Assembly: GCA_963558965.1 (NCBI GenBank)
Contig: CAUWIT010000011.1
Span: 7,095-71,094 of the forward strand
DNA from: Gallibacter sp963558965
GTDB lineage: Bacteria > Bacillota > Clostridia > Peptostreptococcales > Anaerovoracaceae
DNA length: 64,000 nt
Direction of reading: 5' to 3'
The position numbers and the translations under genes are program-made. Below the pieces are notes generated by a model. It was given only the letters and a program-made list of their open reading frames with translations. It was not told where the DNA came from and ran no database searches. Shown here one piece after another: positions 40,804 through 49,296 of this stretch; positions within the stretch are counted from its first letter, which is position 1; each line of letters starts with the position of its first letter.

Positions 40804-41751
40804 ATGTTTGTAGTTTTCGGTAGAGTGGCTTCGATTTTTATTTTGATTTTAATCGGATTTATAGCCAATAAAATAGGGGTTTTGCCAGATGCGTCAAGGA
40901 AACATCTAACTAATTTGATGTTATGTATAACTGCACCGTGTATGGCAGCACAATCTCTTTATTCAAAGGAATTATCAGAAGAGGTTATAACCGACACAAT
41001 TCAGATTTTAGTAGGAACAGCAGTGTATTTTATAATCGTTACCGCACTAGCTTTTGTAATGGTAAAAGGGCTAAAGTTTAAGCCTAAAAAGGAATGGGGC
41101 ATATATATAGTTGCCATTACCTGCATAAATACAGGGTTTATGGGTTTCCCAATTACTAAGGCGATTTTCGGCGATGATTTATTTTACCTAATGGTTATTG
41201 AAAATATTATATTGTGTGTCTACCTTTACAGCCTATCGCCTATTTTGCTATATGTGGGCAGAGACGATAAGCCAAAAGGGGGCCTTGCAATTATGAAATC
41301 CATCTTAAATCCTTGTACAATAGGTATAATCGTCGGGGTTGTAATGTTGGTTTTAGGCATTAAGCCGCCACAGGCTTTAGACGAGGTAGTTACATCGCTT
41401 AGTGAGGCGACAATACCTCTTTCAATGATTATCGTGGGGGTGCAGCTAGGCTCAAGCAACATTAGAGAGATGATAAAAAACAAGTATATAAATATTACAA
41501 ATGTGGTAACTATGGTATTTATACCAATTGTAACATTTTTAATTGTAGACCAGTTTGACTTTTTATCACCAGATGTAAAAGTTATTTTGATATTTGCGTC
41601 AGTATTCCCAACAGCAGTTGCGCCTTCAGCTATTGCTGAAAAAGAGGGGCTAGATCCTACTCGACTTGCTGAACTTGTCTCTGTAACTACAGTTACTTCG
41701 CTAATTGTAATACCAATTGCAGCGGCATTTTTAACTGGATACTACTATTAA
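40804..41751 (+). CDS. AEC (auxin efflux carrier) family transporter
   Basis: This 315-residue membrane protein has about ten helices in two halves, each with an inverted repeat, as in AEC/PIN-like carriers. Characteristic segments are NKIGVLPDASRKHLTNLMLCITAP near 20, NTGFMGFPI near 112 and VFPTAVAPSAIAEKEG near 270. Bacterial relatives move organic acids such as malate or malonate. The ATG at 40804 is chosen because GGAGGGAG ends 6 nt upstream. A terminator follows. Confidence 0.9.
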   Translation: MFVVFGRVASIFILILIGFIANKIGVLPDASRKHLTNLMLCITAPCMAAQSLYSKELSEEVITDTIQILVGTAVYFIIVTALAFVMVKGLKFKPKKEWGIYIVAITCINTGFMGFPITKAIFGDDLFYLMVIENIILCVYLYSLSPILLYVGRDDKPKGGLAIMKSILNPCTIGIIVGVVMLVLGIKPPQALDEVVTSLSEATIPLSMIIVGVQLGSSNIREMIKNKYINITNVVTMVFIPIVTFLIVDQFDFLSPDVKVILIFASVFPTAVAPSAIAEKEGLDPTRLAELVSVTTVTSLIVIPIAAAFLTGYYY

Positions 41752-41761
41752 AAGACATAAT

Positions 41762-41795
41762 AAAAGAGGTCATATCACAAGATGACCTCTTTTTT
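41762..41795. terminator. Bidirectional terminator between AEC and EamA genes
   Basis: AGAGGTCAT (41765-41773) pairs with ATGACCTCT (41782-41790), with T runs on both strands. Confidence 0.9.
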
Positions 41796-41810
41796 GGTAT
41801 AGATTTTCAA

Positions 41811-42734
41811 TTATTTGTTTGGTAAACGTTCTTCCTTAGATGGTAGCTGTGCAAGTATAATTGCGATAAACATAATTACGCAACCTGAGATTTCTCTGCC
41901 TGTTAGAGTTTCCCCTAGGATTATTGCTCCGCAAATAGCTGCAAACACAGACTCTAAACTTAAGATTAGAGAAGCTACAGTTGGGTCTGCATCCTTTTGT
42001 GCAACAATCTGTAAAGTGTAGGCAACAGCTGAAGATAATACGCCAGCATATAGTAGAGGAATGACTGCGCTGATTACATCGGCCATTACTAGATGCTCAG
42101 TGAATATCATAGCGATAAAAGATGCAACTGATACAACGGCAAACTGTATACATGAAAGTTTAACACCATCAGTTTTCGGTGAAAAATAGTCGATTACTAG
42201 TATATGGGCAGTAAATCCTAGTGCACATAGAAGTACGAAGAAGTCTCCATGGCTTATTGAAAAAGTACCTGGTTTAATTGAAAGTAGATATAATCCAACG
42301 ACTCCTAAAATAGCACAGCCCCAAATTAGAGGACGTACTTTTTTCTTTAGAAATATACCGACTATAGGTACTAAAATTACATACAAAGTAGTTATAAATC
42401 CAGCTTTTGCAGCAGTAGTAAATGCCATTGCATACTGTTGTAGACTAGTTGATACAAAAAGTACTAAACCGGTAGCGATGCCTCCTTTTAGAAGTATGCT
42501 TCGCTGCGCCTTACGGTCATTCTCACTAAGGGGTTCTGATTCTGATTTAGCGCTGTTTTTTTTGCCTAAAATGTATATAACTGGCAATAGGGAAATGACT
42601 GCAAGTGCGTATCTAAATGCGTTAAAAGTAAACGGGCCAAGTAGATCGGCGCCTTTGCTTTGGGCTATAAATGCAGAGCCCCAAATGAAAGCAGTCAACA
42701 ATAACATTAAATCACTTCGTAGTTTTTTGCTCAT
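41811..42734 (-). CDS. DMT-superfamily (EamA) transporter
   Basis: This 307-residue membrane protein has ten predicted helices formed by two EamA repeats. The first repeat opens with LLLTAFIWGSAFIAQSKGADLLGPFTFNAFR, and the second ends with SLESVFAAICGAIILGETLTGREISGCVIMF, both textbook EamA signatures. The family exports amino acids, metabolites or drugs; the substrate is unknown. It is monocistronic. A GAGGAG site lies upstream of the ATG. Confidence 0.92.
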   Translation of the reverse strand: MSKKLRSDLMLLLTAFIWGSAFIAQSKGADLLGPFTFNAFRYALAVISLLPVIYILGKKNSAKSESEPLSENDRKAQRSILLKGGIATGLVLFVSTSLQQYAMAFTTAAKAGFITTLYVILVPIVGIFLKKKVRPLIWGCAILGVVGLYLLSIKPGTFSISHGDFFVLLCALGFTAHILVIDYFSPKTDGVKLSCIQFAVVSVASFIAMIFTEHLVMADVISAVIPLLYAGVLSSAVAYTLQIVAQKDADPTVASLILSLESVFAAICGAIILGETLTGREISGCVIMFIAIILAQLPSKEERLPNK

Positions 42735-42761
42735 GGCTAACTCCTCTCTGATTTTTCAAAA

Positions 42762-42787
42762 TAAGTAATAAGTAATAAGTGATAAAT
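42762..42787. repeat. Short tandem repeat TAATAAG
   Basis: Between the divergent EamA and cobT genes, AAGTAATAAG-type heptamers are repeated about three times with slight variation at the end (GTGATAA). It is too short to assign a role. Confidence 0.5.
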
Positions 42788-42912
42788 TGTCTTAGTCAAT
42801 TAGCACAATTATACCATAAGGAGCTAATAGATGTATATAAAAAAGCGTGCTTTTGTGGTATCATAGATACTAGGATTTTAGATTTGTAGACGCTTAAAGG
42901 AGGTCTGATTTT

Positions 42913-44028
42913 ATGAATGAGAGTGAACTAAAACAGTATGTAAGCACTATTGAAAATATAGATGAAAAAGCCTATGAAAAGGCGGAGGTTAGACAATCTC
43001 AATTGGCAAAACCACCTGGAGCGTTGGGAAAACTTGAAGAGATTTCTGTGAGATTTGCGGCGATTACGGGAAAAGTTAAAAACTATATAAAGAAAAAAGC
43101 TGTGGTGATTTTAAGCTCTGATAACGGAGTTGTTGAAGAGGGTGTTACGCCTACACCTCAGTCAGTAACAGCGGCCCAGACAATGAATTTTACTATGCGC
43201 AAAACTGGCGTTGGAGCACTTGCAAAAAATTTCGATGTAGATCTTTGCGTTATAGATATGGGAGTGAAAACTAAATTTCCACATATGATGATCTCATCTG
43301 AAATGTACGATTTTCTTGATGATAAAATCATCGATAGAAAAATTAGATACGGCACTTCCAATTTGGCAAAAGGCCCAGCTATGACTAGAGAGGAAGCGGT
43401 TTTAGCTATTTCAGTGGGCATAGAGGCAGCTGAGCTTATGAAGGCTCGAGATTATGATATTATCGGCGTTGGTGAAATGGGCATTGGCAATACTACTACA
43501 AGTGCTGCTGTTTTAAGCGCTATAACTAAGTGCCCAGTTGAGATTTCCGTAGGCAGAGGCGGAGGATTAAACGATGCTGGATTTGCACGTAAACAGGAAA
43601 TCGTCAGAGAAAAAGGTTTGGAAACTGAGTACGATGATATTTTGGATATTTTAGCAAACGTTGGCGGATTTGATATTTGCGCTATGACAGGAGTTTTCTT
43701 GGGAGCAGCGAAAAACAAATTGCCAGTAGTTGTAGACGGATATATATCAGCAGTTGCAGCTCTTGCAGCGTACAAAATTCAGCCCTTAGTTAAGGAGTAC
43801 ATGTTTGGTTCTCATTGTTCAGAAGAAAACGGATACAAAGTTGCCATAGATGAAATAGGCATTTCTTCTATGCTTGACTTAAACATGAGGCTAGGTGAAG
43901 GCTCAGGATGTGTACTTGCATTTGAAATTATCAAGGGAGCTTTGGGAGTTATGAATGACATGGCTACTTATGACGAAGCTCAAATAGACGAAAACTACTT
44001 AGAACTTATGGCAGATGCCAAATTTTAA
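42913..44028 (+). CDS. cobT: Nicotinate-nucleotide--dimethylbenzimidazole phosphoribosyltransferase
   Basis: CobT activates the lower-ligand base of cobalamin by attaching ribose phosphate from nicotinate mononucleotide. The 371-residue protein shows QSQLAKPPGALGKLE near 27, LSSDNGVVEEGVTPTPQSVT near 61, GEMGIGNTTTSAAV near 195 and a C-terminal GEGSGCVLAFEII near 338 with the general-base Glu before GSG. The start follows AAAGGAGG. It is the first gene of a nucleotide-loop operon; no cobalamin riboswitch (B12 box) was seen in the leader. Confidence 0.96.
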   Translation: MNESELKQYVSTIENIDEKAYEKAEVRQSQLAKPPGALGKLEEISVRFAAITGKVKNYIKKKAVVILSSDNGVVEEGVTPTPQSVTAAQTMNFTMRKTGVGALAKNFDVDLCVIDMGVKTKFPHMMISSEMYDFLDDKIIDRKIRYGTSNLAKGPAMTREEAVLAISVGIEAAELMKARDYDIIGVGEMGIGNTTTSAAVLSAITKCPVEISVGRGGGLNDAGFARKQEIVREKGLETEYDDILDILANVGGFDICAMTGVFLGAAKNKLPVVVDGYISAVAALAAYKIQPLVKEYMFGSHCSEENGYKVAIDEIGISSMLDLNMRLGEGSGCVLAFEIIKGALGVMNDMATYDEAQIDENYLELMADAKF

Positions 44029-44045
44029 AGGATAAATTGTAAATT

Positions 44046-44591
44046 ATGATAGTATTTATTAGCGGTGGATGTAAAAACGGAAAATCCATGAAAGCCCAGG
44101 AGATTGCCAAATCACTGGCAGATGAAAATCATGGAAAACTTTATTACGTGGCCACGATGATACCTAAAGATGATGAAGATTTAAAAAGGGTTAAAAGACA
44201 TATAAAAGAGCGTGAAGGCTGGGGATTTGAAACAATCGAAGTGGGAAATTCTTTGGATAAGCTAATAGAAAATTTGGATGTGGATGGTGCTTATCTATTC
44301 GATAGTGTTACAGCATTTCTAGAAAACAATTTGTTTGATCCAAAGACTTACGAGTTAATAAAAGATGCACCTTCAAAAGTCGTAAATCAATTGCTCCAAT
44401 TTGCAAAAAAAATCCAGCAAGGAAAAGGCAGCATAGTTTTTGTTTCAGACTATATCTACAGCGACAGCATCAAATACGATGAAACCACAGAGTTTTACAG
44501 AAAATCCTTGGCGAAATGCGATAGAAAAGTTGCACAGATAGCAGATAGAGTTATGGAAGTAGTTTTAGGTAATACAATCGATTATAAATAA
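44046..44591 (+). CDS. cobU: Adenosylcobinamide kinase/guanylyltransferase
   Basis: CobU phosphorylates adenosylcobinamide and then adds GMP to give adenosylcobinamide-GDP. In 181 residues the P-loop is GGCKNGKS (residues 6-13), a variant of GGARSGKS. The guanylylated His is in RVKRHIKERE near 56, followed by the W-x-x-E region WGFETIE. The middle LFDSVTAFLEN near 90 is the Walker B-like region. It sits 17 nt after cobT and 24 nt before cobS. Confidence 0.92.
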   Translation: MIVFISGGCKNGKSMKAQEIAKSLADENHGKLYYVATMIPKDDEDLKRVKRHIKEREGWGFETIEVGNSLDKLIENLDVDGAYLFDSVTAFLENNLFDPKTYELIKDAPSKVVNQLLQFAKKIQQGKGSIVFVSDYIYSDSIKYDETTEFYRKSLAKCDRKVAQIADRVMEVVLGNTIDYK

Positions 44592-44615
44592 AAGTAATAC
44601 AAAAAAGGAAAACAT

Positions 44616-45419
44616 ATGAAAGATATTATTACAGGATTTTTTATGGCGTGGGGCAACTTTAGCTGGATCCCATGTCCTCACAAAGTGTGGGATGAAAAAG
44701 CGAAAAAATGGATGTTAGCACTGATGCAGTTTGCAGGTCTTTTGGCGGGAATGGCTCAGTTTCTTTTGTTCGCACTCGTATTTTTGTTAACACAGTATGG
44801 CATCTTAGACAGCCCGTTTATAGTAACAACTGGATTGCTAACCGTTATGCCATTCCTACTTACAGGATTTATCCACGTTGATGGATTTATGGATTGCTGC
44901 GATGCGATTATGTCCAGAAGGAGCCTTGAAGAGCGTCAGCGTATTTTAAAAGACAGTCGCGTGGGAGCCTTTGCAGTTGTTATGACAATTTGTCTTTTCA
45001 TCACTTACTTTGCGGCAGTGTTTCAAATGCTGAATTCGTATTTTGCTTGGCCGGCGATGGTGGCTTTGGCATTGGTGCCAGTAGTGGCTCGCTTTCTTGC
45101 ATCTAGGGATGTGCTTAGGTTAAAGCCTTTGAGCATCAGTCAGTATGCGGCTATTGAAGAGGAAAAACAGAGCAAAGTTTACGAAAGAACTTGTATAATT
45201 TTAGGTATAACAATTTGTATTTGTTTTGCACTAGTTTCATATTTCGCTTTTGGTATGGTGAGATTTATAATTGCAGCCATTTTAGGTGGGGCGGTTGGTC
45301 AGCTGATTGCAAGGAAAACTGCGGTGAAAAACCTAGGTGGCATAAATGGAGATATTGCAGGTTACTCAATTGTTTGGGGCGAGCTAATAGGCGCAATTGC
45401 AATTGGGTTTATGTGCTAA
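44616..45419 (+). CDS. cobS: Adenosylcobinamide-GDP ribazoletransferase
   Basis: CobS is the membrane enzyme joining adenosylcobinamide-GDP and alpha-ribazole to finish cobalamin. The 267-residue protein has multiple helices and the family motif HVDGFMDCCDAIMSRRSLEERQRILKDSRVGAFA near 88, whose conserved Asp and Arg residues bind the nucleotide phosphates. A downstream GGINGDIAGYSIVWGELIG segment is also typical. It lies between two CobU-like genes. Confidence 0.95.
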   Translation: MKDIITGFFMAWGNFSWIPCPHKVWDEKAKKWMLALMQFAGLLAGMAQFLLFALVFLLTQYGILDSPFIVTTGLLTVMPFLLTGFIHVDGFMDCCDAIMSRRSLEERQRILKDSRVGAFAVVMTICLFITYFAAVFQMLNSYFAWPAMVALALVPVVARFLASRDVLRLKPLSISQYAAIEEEKQSKVYERTCIILGITICICFALVSYFAFGMVRFIIAAILGGAVGQLIARKTAVKNLGGINGDIAGYSIVWGELIGAIAIGFMC

Positions 45420-45442
45420 TAAGGCTAACAAGGAGGAATGAC

Positions 45443-45826
45443 ATGATTTTTATTATTGGCGGTGCATATCAAGGCAAGCTTGATTTCGCCTTAGAGAAGT
45501 TTAATCTAGAAAAAGGCGATGTATTTAATTGCAGCGAACAATGTGATGAAATTTACACTGATAAAAAGATTGTAAACAATATAGATAAATTGGTTTTAAA
45601 GCTTGTTTACGATGGTAAAAGTGAAGAGGAAATAAAAACGCAAATAAACGATATAGTAGCAAATGCAATGGTTGTAATATATACTGACCATTCTCAAGGG
45701 ATAGTTCCACTAAAAAAAGAGGATAGAGCTTTTAGAGAAATATCCGGCAGGATTATGACTGATTTGGCGTTAAAATCAAAAGAAGTTTACAGAGTTTTTT
45801 GTGGTATCCCGCAACAACTTAAATAG
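45443..45826 (+). CDS. CobU-like protein with degenerate P-loop
   Basis: This 127-residue protein starts IIGGAYQGKLDFALEKF, clearly related to the CobU nucleotide-binding start, but the Ser/Thr after the P-loop Lys is Leu and the guanylylated His region is missing. A later FREISGRIMTDLALKSKEVYRVFCGIPQQLK segment resembles the CobU C-terminus (usually involving the Arg-Val-Ala-Gln region). It is short (CobU is about 180). The ATG at 45443 follows AGGAGG; a longer frame overlaps cobS and was rejected. It probably regulates or assists cobalamin assembly, or is an alternative kinase. Confidence 0.8.
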   Translation: MIFIIGGAYQGKLDFALEKFNLEKGDVFNCSEQCDEIYTDKKIVNNIDKLVLKLVYDGKSEEEIKTQINDIVANAMVVIYTDHSQGIVPLKKEDRAFREISGRIMTDLALKSKEVYRVFCGIPQQLK

Positions 45827-45837
45827 GAGAAAAAATT

Positions 45838-46461
45838 ATGAAGTCAACAATACATTTAATTAGACATGGTATAACAGAAGGAAACTTAAAAAGATGGCAT
45901 TATGGGTGGGCTGATATTCCATTGGCAGCAGAAGGCGTAGAAAATTTGCGCCAGCTATGTGAGGAGGATATTTACCCAAGACCTGAAGAGGCTGCGTGTT
46001 ACACAAGTGGTATGGTGCGTACAGAACAGACTTTTAAAGAAATCTACGGTGATGTACCTCATCAAGTTTTACCAAAATTAAAAGAGATGAATTTCGGCGA
46101 CTTTGAGAAAAAAACTTATGATGAATTAAAGGATAATCCTGATTATCAAAAATGGATAACCGATAAGACTTTTCAAACATCTATACCAGGTGGCGAAAGC
46201 AAAAGTGAGTTTTACAACCGTGTGCAAAATGGATTTGAAGAACTTGTAAATTTACATAGACGAGAAGAGCTAAAACACAGACATAACAAAAAAGATACCG
46301 ATACTATATGCGTTTGTCACGGAGGTGTTATCTCATGTATTATGATTGGTCAGTTTGGAGCTGATGGTCTTGGTGAGTTTATAAACTGGATACCAGATCC
46401 AGGTCGCGGATACAGTATAACCGTTGAAGATGGCAAATGCGTAAGCTATGAAAAAATATAA
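45838..46461 (+). CDS. Histidine phosphatase family protein, alpha-ribazole phosphatase-like
   Basis: This 207-residue protein has the catalytic LIRHGITEGN near residue 7, the phosphate-binding MVRTEQT near 60, the acid in LKEMNFGDFEKKTYDEL near 82 and the second His in CVCHGGVISC near 160. The family is broad (phosphoglycerate mutase-like). Its position at the end of cobT-cobU-cobS strongly suggests CobC, which removes the 5' phosphate from alpha-ribazole phosphate. It starts 11 nt after the preceding gene with a TAGGAG site. Confidence 0.85.
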   Translation: MKSTIHLIRHGITEGNLKRWHYGWADIPLAAEGVENLRQLCEEDIYPRPEEAACYTSGMVRTEQTFKEIYGDVPHQVLPKLKEMNFGDFEKKTYDELKDNPDYQKWITDKTFQTSIPGGESKSEFYNRVQNGFEELVNLHRREELKHRHNKKDTDTICVCHGGVISCIMIGQFGADGLGEFINWIPDPGRGYSITVEDGKCVSYEKI

Positions 46462-46468
46462 AATTTAA

Positions 46469-46497
46469 TTGACAATTGATGATAGGGGGGGTATCAT
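46469..46497 (+). promoter_or_regulatory. Putative promoter in the non-coding island
   Basis: A perfect TTGACA (46469-46474) and TATCAT (46492-46497) are 17 nt apart, 8 nt after the phosphatase stop. The spacer ends in a run of seven G (46485-46491) flanked by ATGATA and TATCAT. Confidence 0.5.
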
Positions 46498-46592
46498 ATA
46501 GATGTAGATTAATGTCAAATTGTAAGGTAAGAAATAAATTTTATTACAAAACCCCTTATCTAGTAAAATTTAAAATAACTTAGAAATAGAAA

Positions 46593-46620
46593 TTGCCTTA
46601 TATGATGACATTGCTATAAT
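46593..46620 (+). promoter_or_regulatory. Second putative promoter in the island
   Basis: TTGCCT (46593-46598) and a perfect TATAAT (46615-46620) are separated by 16 nt. There is no gene downstream, only a hairpin and terminator. Confidence 0.5.
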
Positions 46621-46626
46621 GTCTCG

Positions 46627-46759
46627 TATTTTGTATAGATTATAAAGATTTATCACAAAATCATAAGAGGCGGACAAGTTATAGCAATCCCCCTCAGTGT
46701 CCGTCTCTAGATATAATATTTGAAAAAAATCAGTACAGTTAGAATTGTACTGATTTTTT
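46627..46759 (+). ncRNA. Candidate small regulatory RNA, about 130 nt
   Basis: A transcript from the second promoter would start near 46627 and stop at the terminator ending at 46759. It holds one strong hairpin (arms 46666-46676 and 46698-46708, 11 pairs with one G-U) whose 21-nt loop contains ATCCCCCT, complementary to an AGGGGG Shine-Dalgarno-like sequence. No reading frame is present. It does not look like RNase P, tmRNA, SRP RNA or 6S RNA. This is inference from promoter, structure and terminator, not from a known family. Confidence 0.35.
46727..46759 (+). terminator. Rho-independent terminator
   Basis: AAATCAGTACA (46727-46737) pairs perfectly with TGTACTGATTT (46746-46756), and a T run reaches 46759. 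Confidence 0.9.
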
Positions 46760-46812
46760 GCTTTTTGGATTTTTAAGTGATACGATGACAAATCTTAATA
46801 ATATATAAGATG

Positions 46813-46836
46813 AGTCGGTAAGAACTGACTTTTTTA
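46813..46836 (+). terminator. Rho-independent terminator
   Basis: A 7-bp stem (46813-46819 with 46824-46830, one G-U pair) is followed by six T. Confidence 0.65.
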
Positions 46837-46845
46837 GATTTTGAC

Positions 46846-46877
46846 AAAACCGCTAGTGAACTAGTGGTTTTTATTTT
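46846..46877 (+). terminator. Rho-independent terminator
   Basis: AAAACCGCTAG (46846-46856) pairs with CTAGTGGTTTT (46861-46871), one G-U pair, around a TGAA loop, followed by a T-rich tract. Confidence 0.85.
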
Positions 46878-47009
46878 ATAAACTAGTATCGAAATTAAAT
46901 AGTAGACACAGAAAAAGTGAATTATGCAATGAAAAAGAACTTTGTATTAACAAACAAAAATCGTTAACTATTGACTTCTAGTTATTTGGATTCAAATTAC
47001 TCCAAAAAA

Positions 47010-47053
47010 CGAAATAACCACATCAATAGGGGGATATCAATGTGGTCGTTTCG
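47010..47053 (-). terminator. Terminator of the helicase gene
   Basis: CGAAA/TTTCG at the base and ACCACAT (47017-47023) with ATGTGGT (47040-47046) form a long hairpin. On the minus strand it is followed by TTTTTT. The 16-nt loop reads ATCCCCCT on the minus strand. Confidence 0.75.
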
Positions 47054-47155
47054 CTTATTAATTGTTTATGAATGAGTTTTTTGAGGGGAATTTCTTTCTT
47101 ATTACAGTTATTATTATAGGCACAAAACCTTAAAACTAACTTAAATATAAAAAAA

Positions 47156-49171
47156 TTATTTTAAAAGATTAAATTGTAAACAGGTTTTAATAGAAAGTTG
47201 TTTTAAAGCTGAACCAAAGCGAATTTTAATACAGTCCTCATCTATAGACACAACTATTCCTTCTCCAAAAGACTTGTGAATTACAACTTGTCCAGGTTTA
47301 AAATCATGTATAATCGATTTGCTTGTAGCATCGATTTTGTTAACAATTTTTTTGTTAGGGGATTTACGTGGCTCAAAACCGAAAAAGTCTTGGATAAAGG
47401 GAGATTTAGTAGTTTCAATTAATTCTAAATTATGTTTAGCACGTGTGCATGCAACATAAAAAAGTCGTCTATCTTCCTCAAGAGCCTCTTTGTATTTTGG
47501 ATCCTTGTTGCGAACATCCATAGAAAAAATACCTTCTTTAACATCTATAACAACTACATTGTCGTACTCAAGGCCTTTGCTACCGTGGATAGTGCTTAAA
47601 ACTAGATTGCTATCTTTGTATGGAGAACCACTGTTAATAGTTTTTTCAAGAGAGTCCAGTCTATTTAAAAAATCCATAGGTGAGTCGTGAGGCTCGACTA
47701 GCTGTTTTAAAATTTCAAATCGTTCACTGTCTTTGTAGTAGTTGTAGCTTTTATGGAAAATATCCAAAAGCTGAGATGCACTGGTATTTGGAGTGGTAAA
47801 ATCACGGCGCACCTGTAAATACTTTTTAAACTGATTGCCACTTGGCGCTACATCAACAAGGCCATCAAACACAGAAGCAGTCATTCCTGCACTAGATTTT
47901 TTAGCAATATCCAGGGCAACTTCCTTTTTTATACGAAGCCCAAACTTAAAATATGACTTCATAAAAGCCTCGGTATTTTGGGGATTTATAACCAAATTCA
48001 TAAAATCTCGAACCATCAAAGTTGTGGGAGTTTTGAAAAATACATTTTCTTTTTCCTTCCAGTAACACTTAATATCGTCCTTTAAAAAATTGTAGATAAT
48101 GGGCACAGCGCTGTCGTTGTTGCGGTACAAAATAGCCGTCAGGCCAGGTAGGGGATCATTTGCAATCTGTTTTATGCGCTTATACTGGTCGGCCACTTTA
48201 CCCTTAGTGTACTTAGGATTTTCACCCTTGGGATTTAAGGTGGTCATATTTTTTTTGTAGCGATTTTGGTTTTTATCGATAAAATTGTTTGAAGCCACTA
48301 CAATTTGAGGAGTAGACCTAAAGTTTATCTCAAGTTTGTGTATCTGTGCATTGGGGTAGATAGACTTAAAATTTAGCAATCCTTGCGGGTAGGCGCCGCG
48401 AAAGCGATAGATGCTCTGATCCTCATCCCCAACCATAAAAATATTTTGATTTTTACCAGCCAGCAAATTAATTATTCTGTGCTGTATTTTTGAGGTGTCC
48501 TGAGCCTCGTCGACCAAAATATAAGGGTAGCGATTTTGGTAATGCTCCAAAATATCTGGGCGCTTTTGCAATATGCGACATGCGTAAACCAGCTGATCAT
48601 CAAAATCCATCTGGCGACTGTCAACTAATTTTCGCTGATAGATGGAGTAAACCTCGCTGACTTTGTACCCGTCCTCCGCCGCAAAATTTTCATCTATTTC
48701 CTCGTCGGTTAGCTGCATATTTTTAATGTGTGTTACAGCCTGCTGCATATTTTTTATATGGTAATCCTCTGGGAATGACATGCCGGTTTCCAATAAACTT
48801 TGGCGAATAAGATCCCTGTTGTTTGGCACCAAAGTGAAAGCATTTGGATTGTAGTAGTTTATAATACCTGCGCAAATGCTGTTAATAGTTGAAAACTTAA
48901 TGCTGTCAGCGTAAGTATCACCAAATACTTTTACAAATCTGGATTTCATATCATTGCTAGCAGCAAGGGTATAAGTCATAACCAGTATATTTTTTGGATT
49001 TATATGGTAGCCGTATATCATATAACCGATGCGGGCTACTAGGGTAGTAGTTTTACCAGAACCGGGAACAGCCAAAATTAGAGACGGCCCATTTATATTT
49101 GAAATAGCTGTCTGCTGTTGGTTTGTAAGGTTTAAATTGTACTTTTCTAAAAAACTAGCTAGTTTTTCCAT
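47156..49171 (-). CDS. UvrD/PcrA-type superfamily 1 DNA helicase
   Basis: This 671-residue ATP-dependent helicase has Walker A AVPGSGKTTTLVARI near 36, motif II VDEAQDTSK near 222, motif III VGDEDQSIYRFRGA near 248, motif V STIHGSKGLEYDNVVVID near 520 and motif VI RRLFYVACTRAKHNLEL near 570. The last 60 residues form a KOW/Tudor-like domain (KPGQVVIHKSFGEGIVVSID), as in PcrA. It is shorter than PcrA (about 730), so it is a divergent member, probably for repair or recombination. It is transcribed alone. The start codon has AGGAG upstream. Confidence 0.93.
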   Translation of the reverse strand: MEKLASFLEKYNLNLTNQQQTAISNINGPSLILAVPGSGKTTTLVARIGYMIYGYHINPKNILVMTYTLAASNDMKSRFVKVFGDTYADSIKFSTINSICAGIINYYNPNAFTLVPNNRDLIRQSLLETGMSFPEDYHIKNMQQAVTHIKNMQLTDEEIDENFAAEDGYKVSEVYSIYQRKLVDSRQMDFDDQLVYACRILQKRPDILEHYQNRYPYILVDEAQDTSKIQHRIINLLAGKNQNIFMVGDEDQSIYRFRGAYPQGLLNFKSIYPNAQIHKLEINFRSTPQIVVASNNFIDKNQNRYKKNMTTLNPKGENPKYTKGKVADQYKRIKQIANDPLPGLTAILYRNNDSAVPIIYNFLKDDIKCYWKEKENVFFKTPTTLMVRDFMNLVINPQNTEAFMKSYFKFGLRIKKEVALDIAKKSSAGMTASVFDGLVDVAPSGNQFKKYLQVRRDFTTPNTSASQLLDIFHKSYNYYKDSERFEILKQLVEPHDSPMDFLNRLDSLEKTINSGSPYKDSNLVLSTIHGSKGLEYDNVVVIDVKEGIFSMDVRNKDPKYKEALEEDRRLFYVACTRAKHNLELIETTKSPFIQDFFGFEPRKSPNKKIVNKIDATSKSIIHDFKPGQVVIHKSFGEGIVVSIDEDCIKIRFGSALKQLSIKTCLQFNLLK

Positions 49172-49240
49172 CTAAATCTCCTGTTTTATAATATCAATAA
49201 TTTCCAATTTCCATGTTGCAAAATGGTTCAAAAGACTAAT

Positions 49241-49275
49241 AAAAAAGACTTTTTTCACAGTTGATGAAAAAAGCC
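49241..49275 (-). terminator. Terminator of the marR-ABC-birA operon
   Basis: GACTTTTTTCA (49247-49257) pairs with TGAAAAAAGCC (49265-49275) with one mismatch. On the minus strand TTTTTT follows (49241-49246). Confidence 0.7.
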
Positions 49276-49296
49276 TTATATATTTTGTGTGATTAT

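Larger units (their letters stand above)
46462..47155. other. 694-nt gene-free island with hairpins and terminators
   Basis: No coding frame with a ribosome binding site was found. The stretch holds two promoter-like sites, a hairpin (46666-46708), three plus-strand terminators (46727-46759, 46813-46836, 46846-46877) and a minus-strand terminator for the helicase (47010-47053). It separates the cobalamin operon from a convergent helicase gene. Confidence 0.7.

Noticed and set aside
42735..42912. Possible cobalamin riboswitch before cobT
   Set aside because: The 178-nt leader lacks a B12 box and the expected long paired structure; only short repeats and a small GTATC/GATAC dyad are seen.
46570..46791. 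73-codon minus-strand reading frame inside the non-coding island
   Set aside because: It starts with TTG, has no ribosome binding site, runs through two strong hairpins and has no recognisable family.
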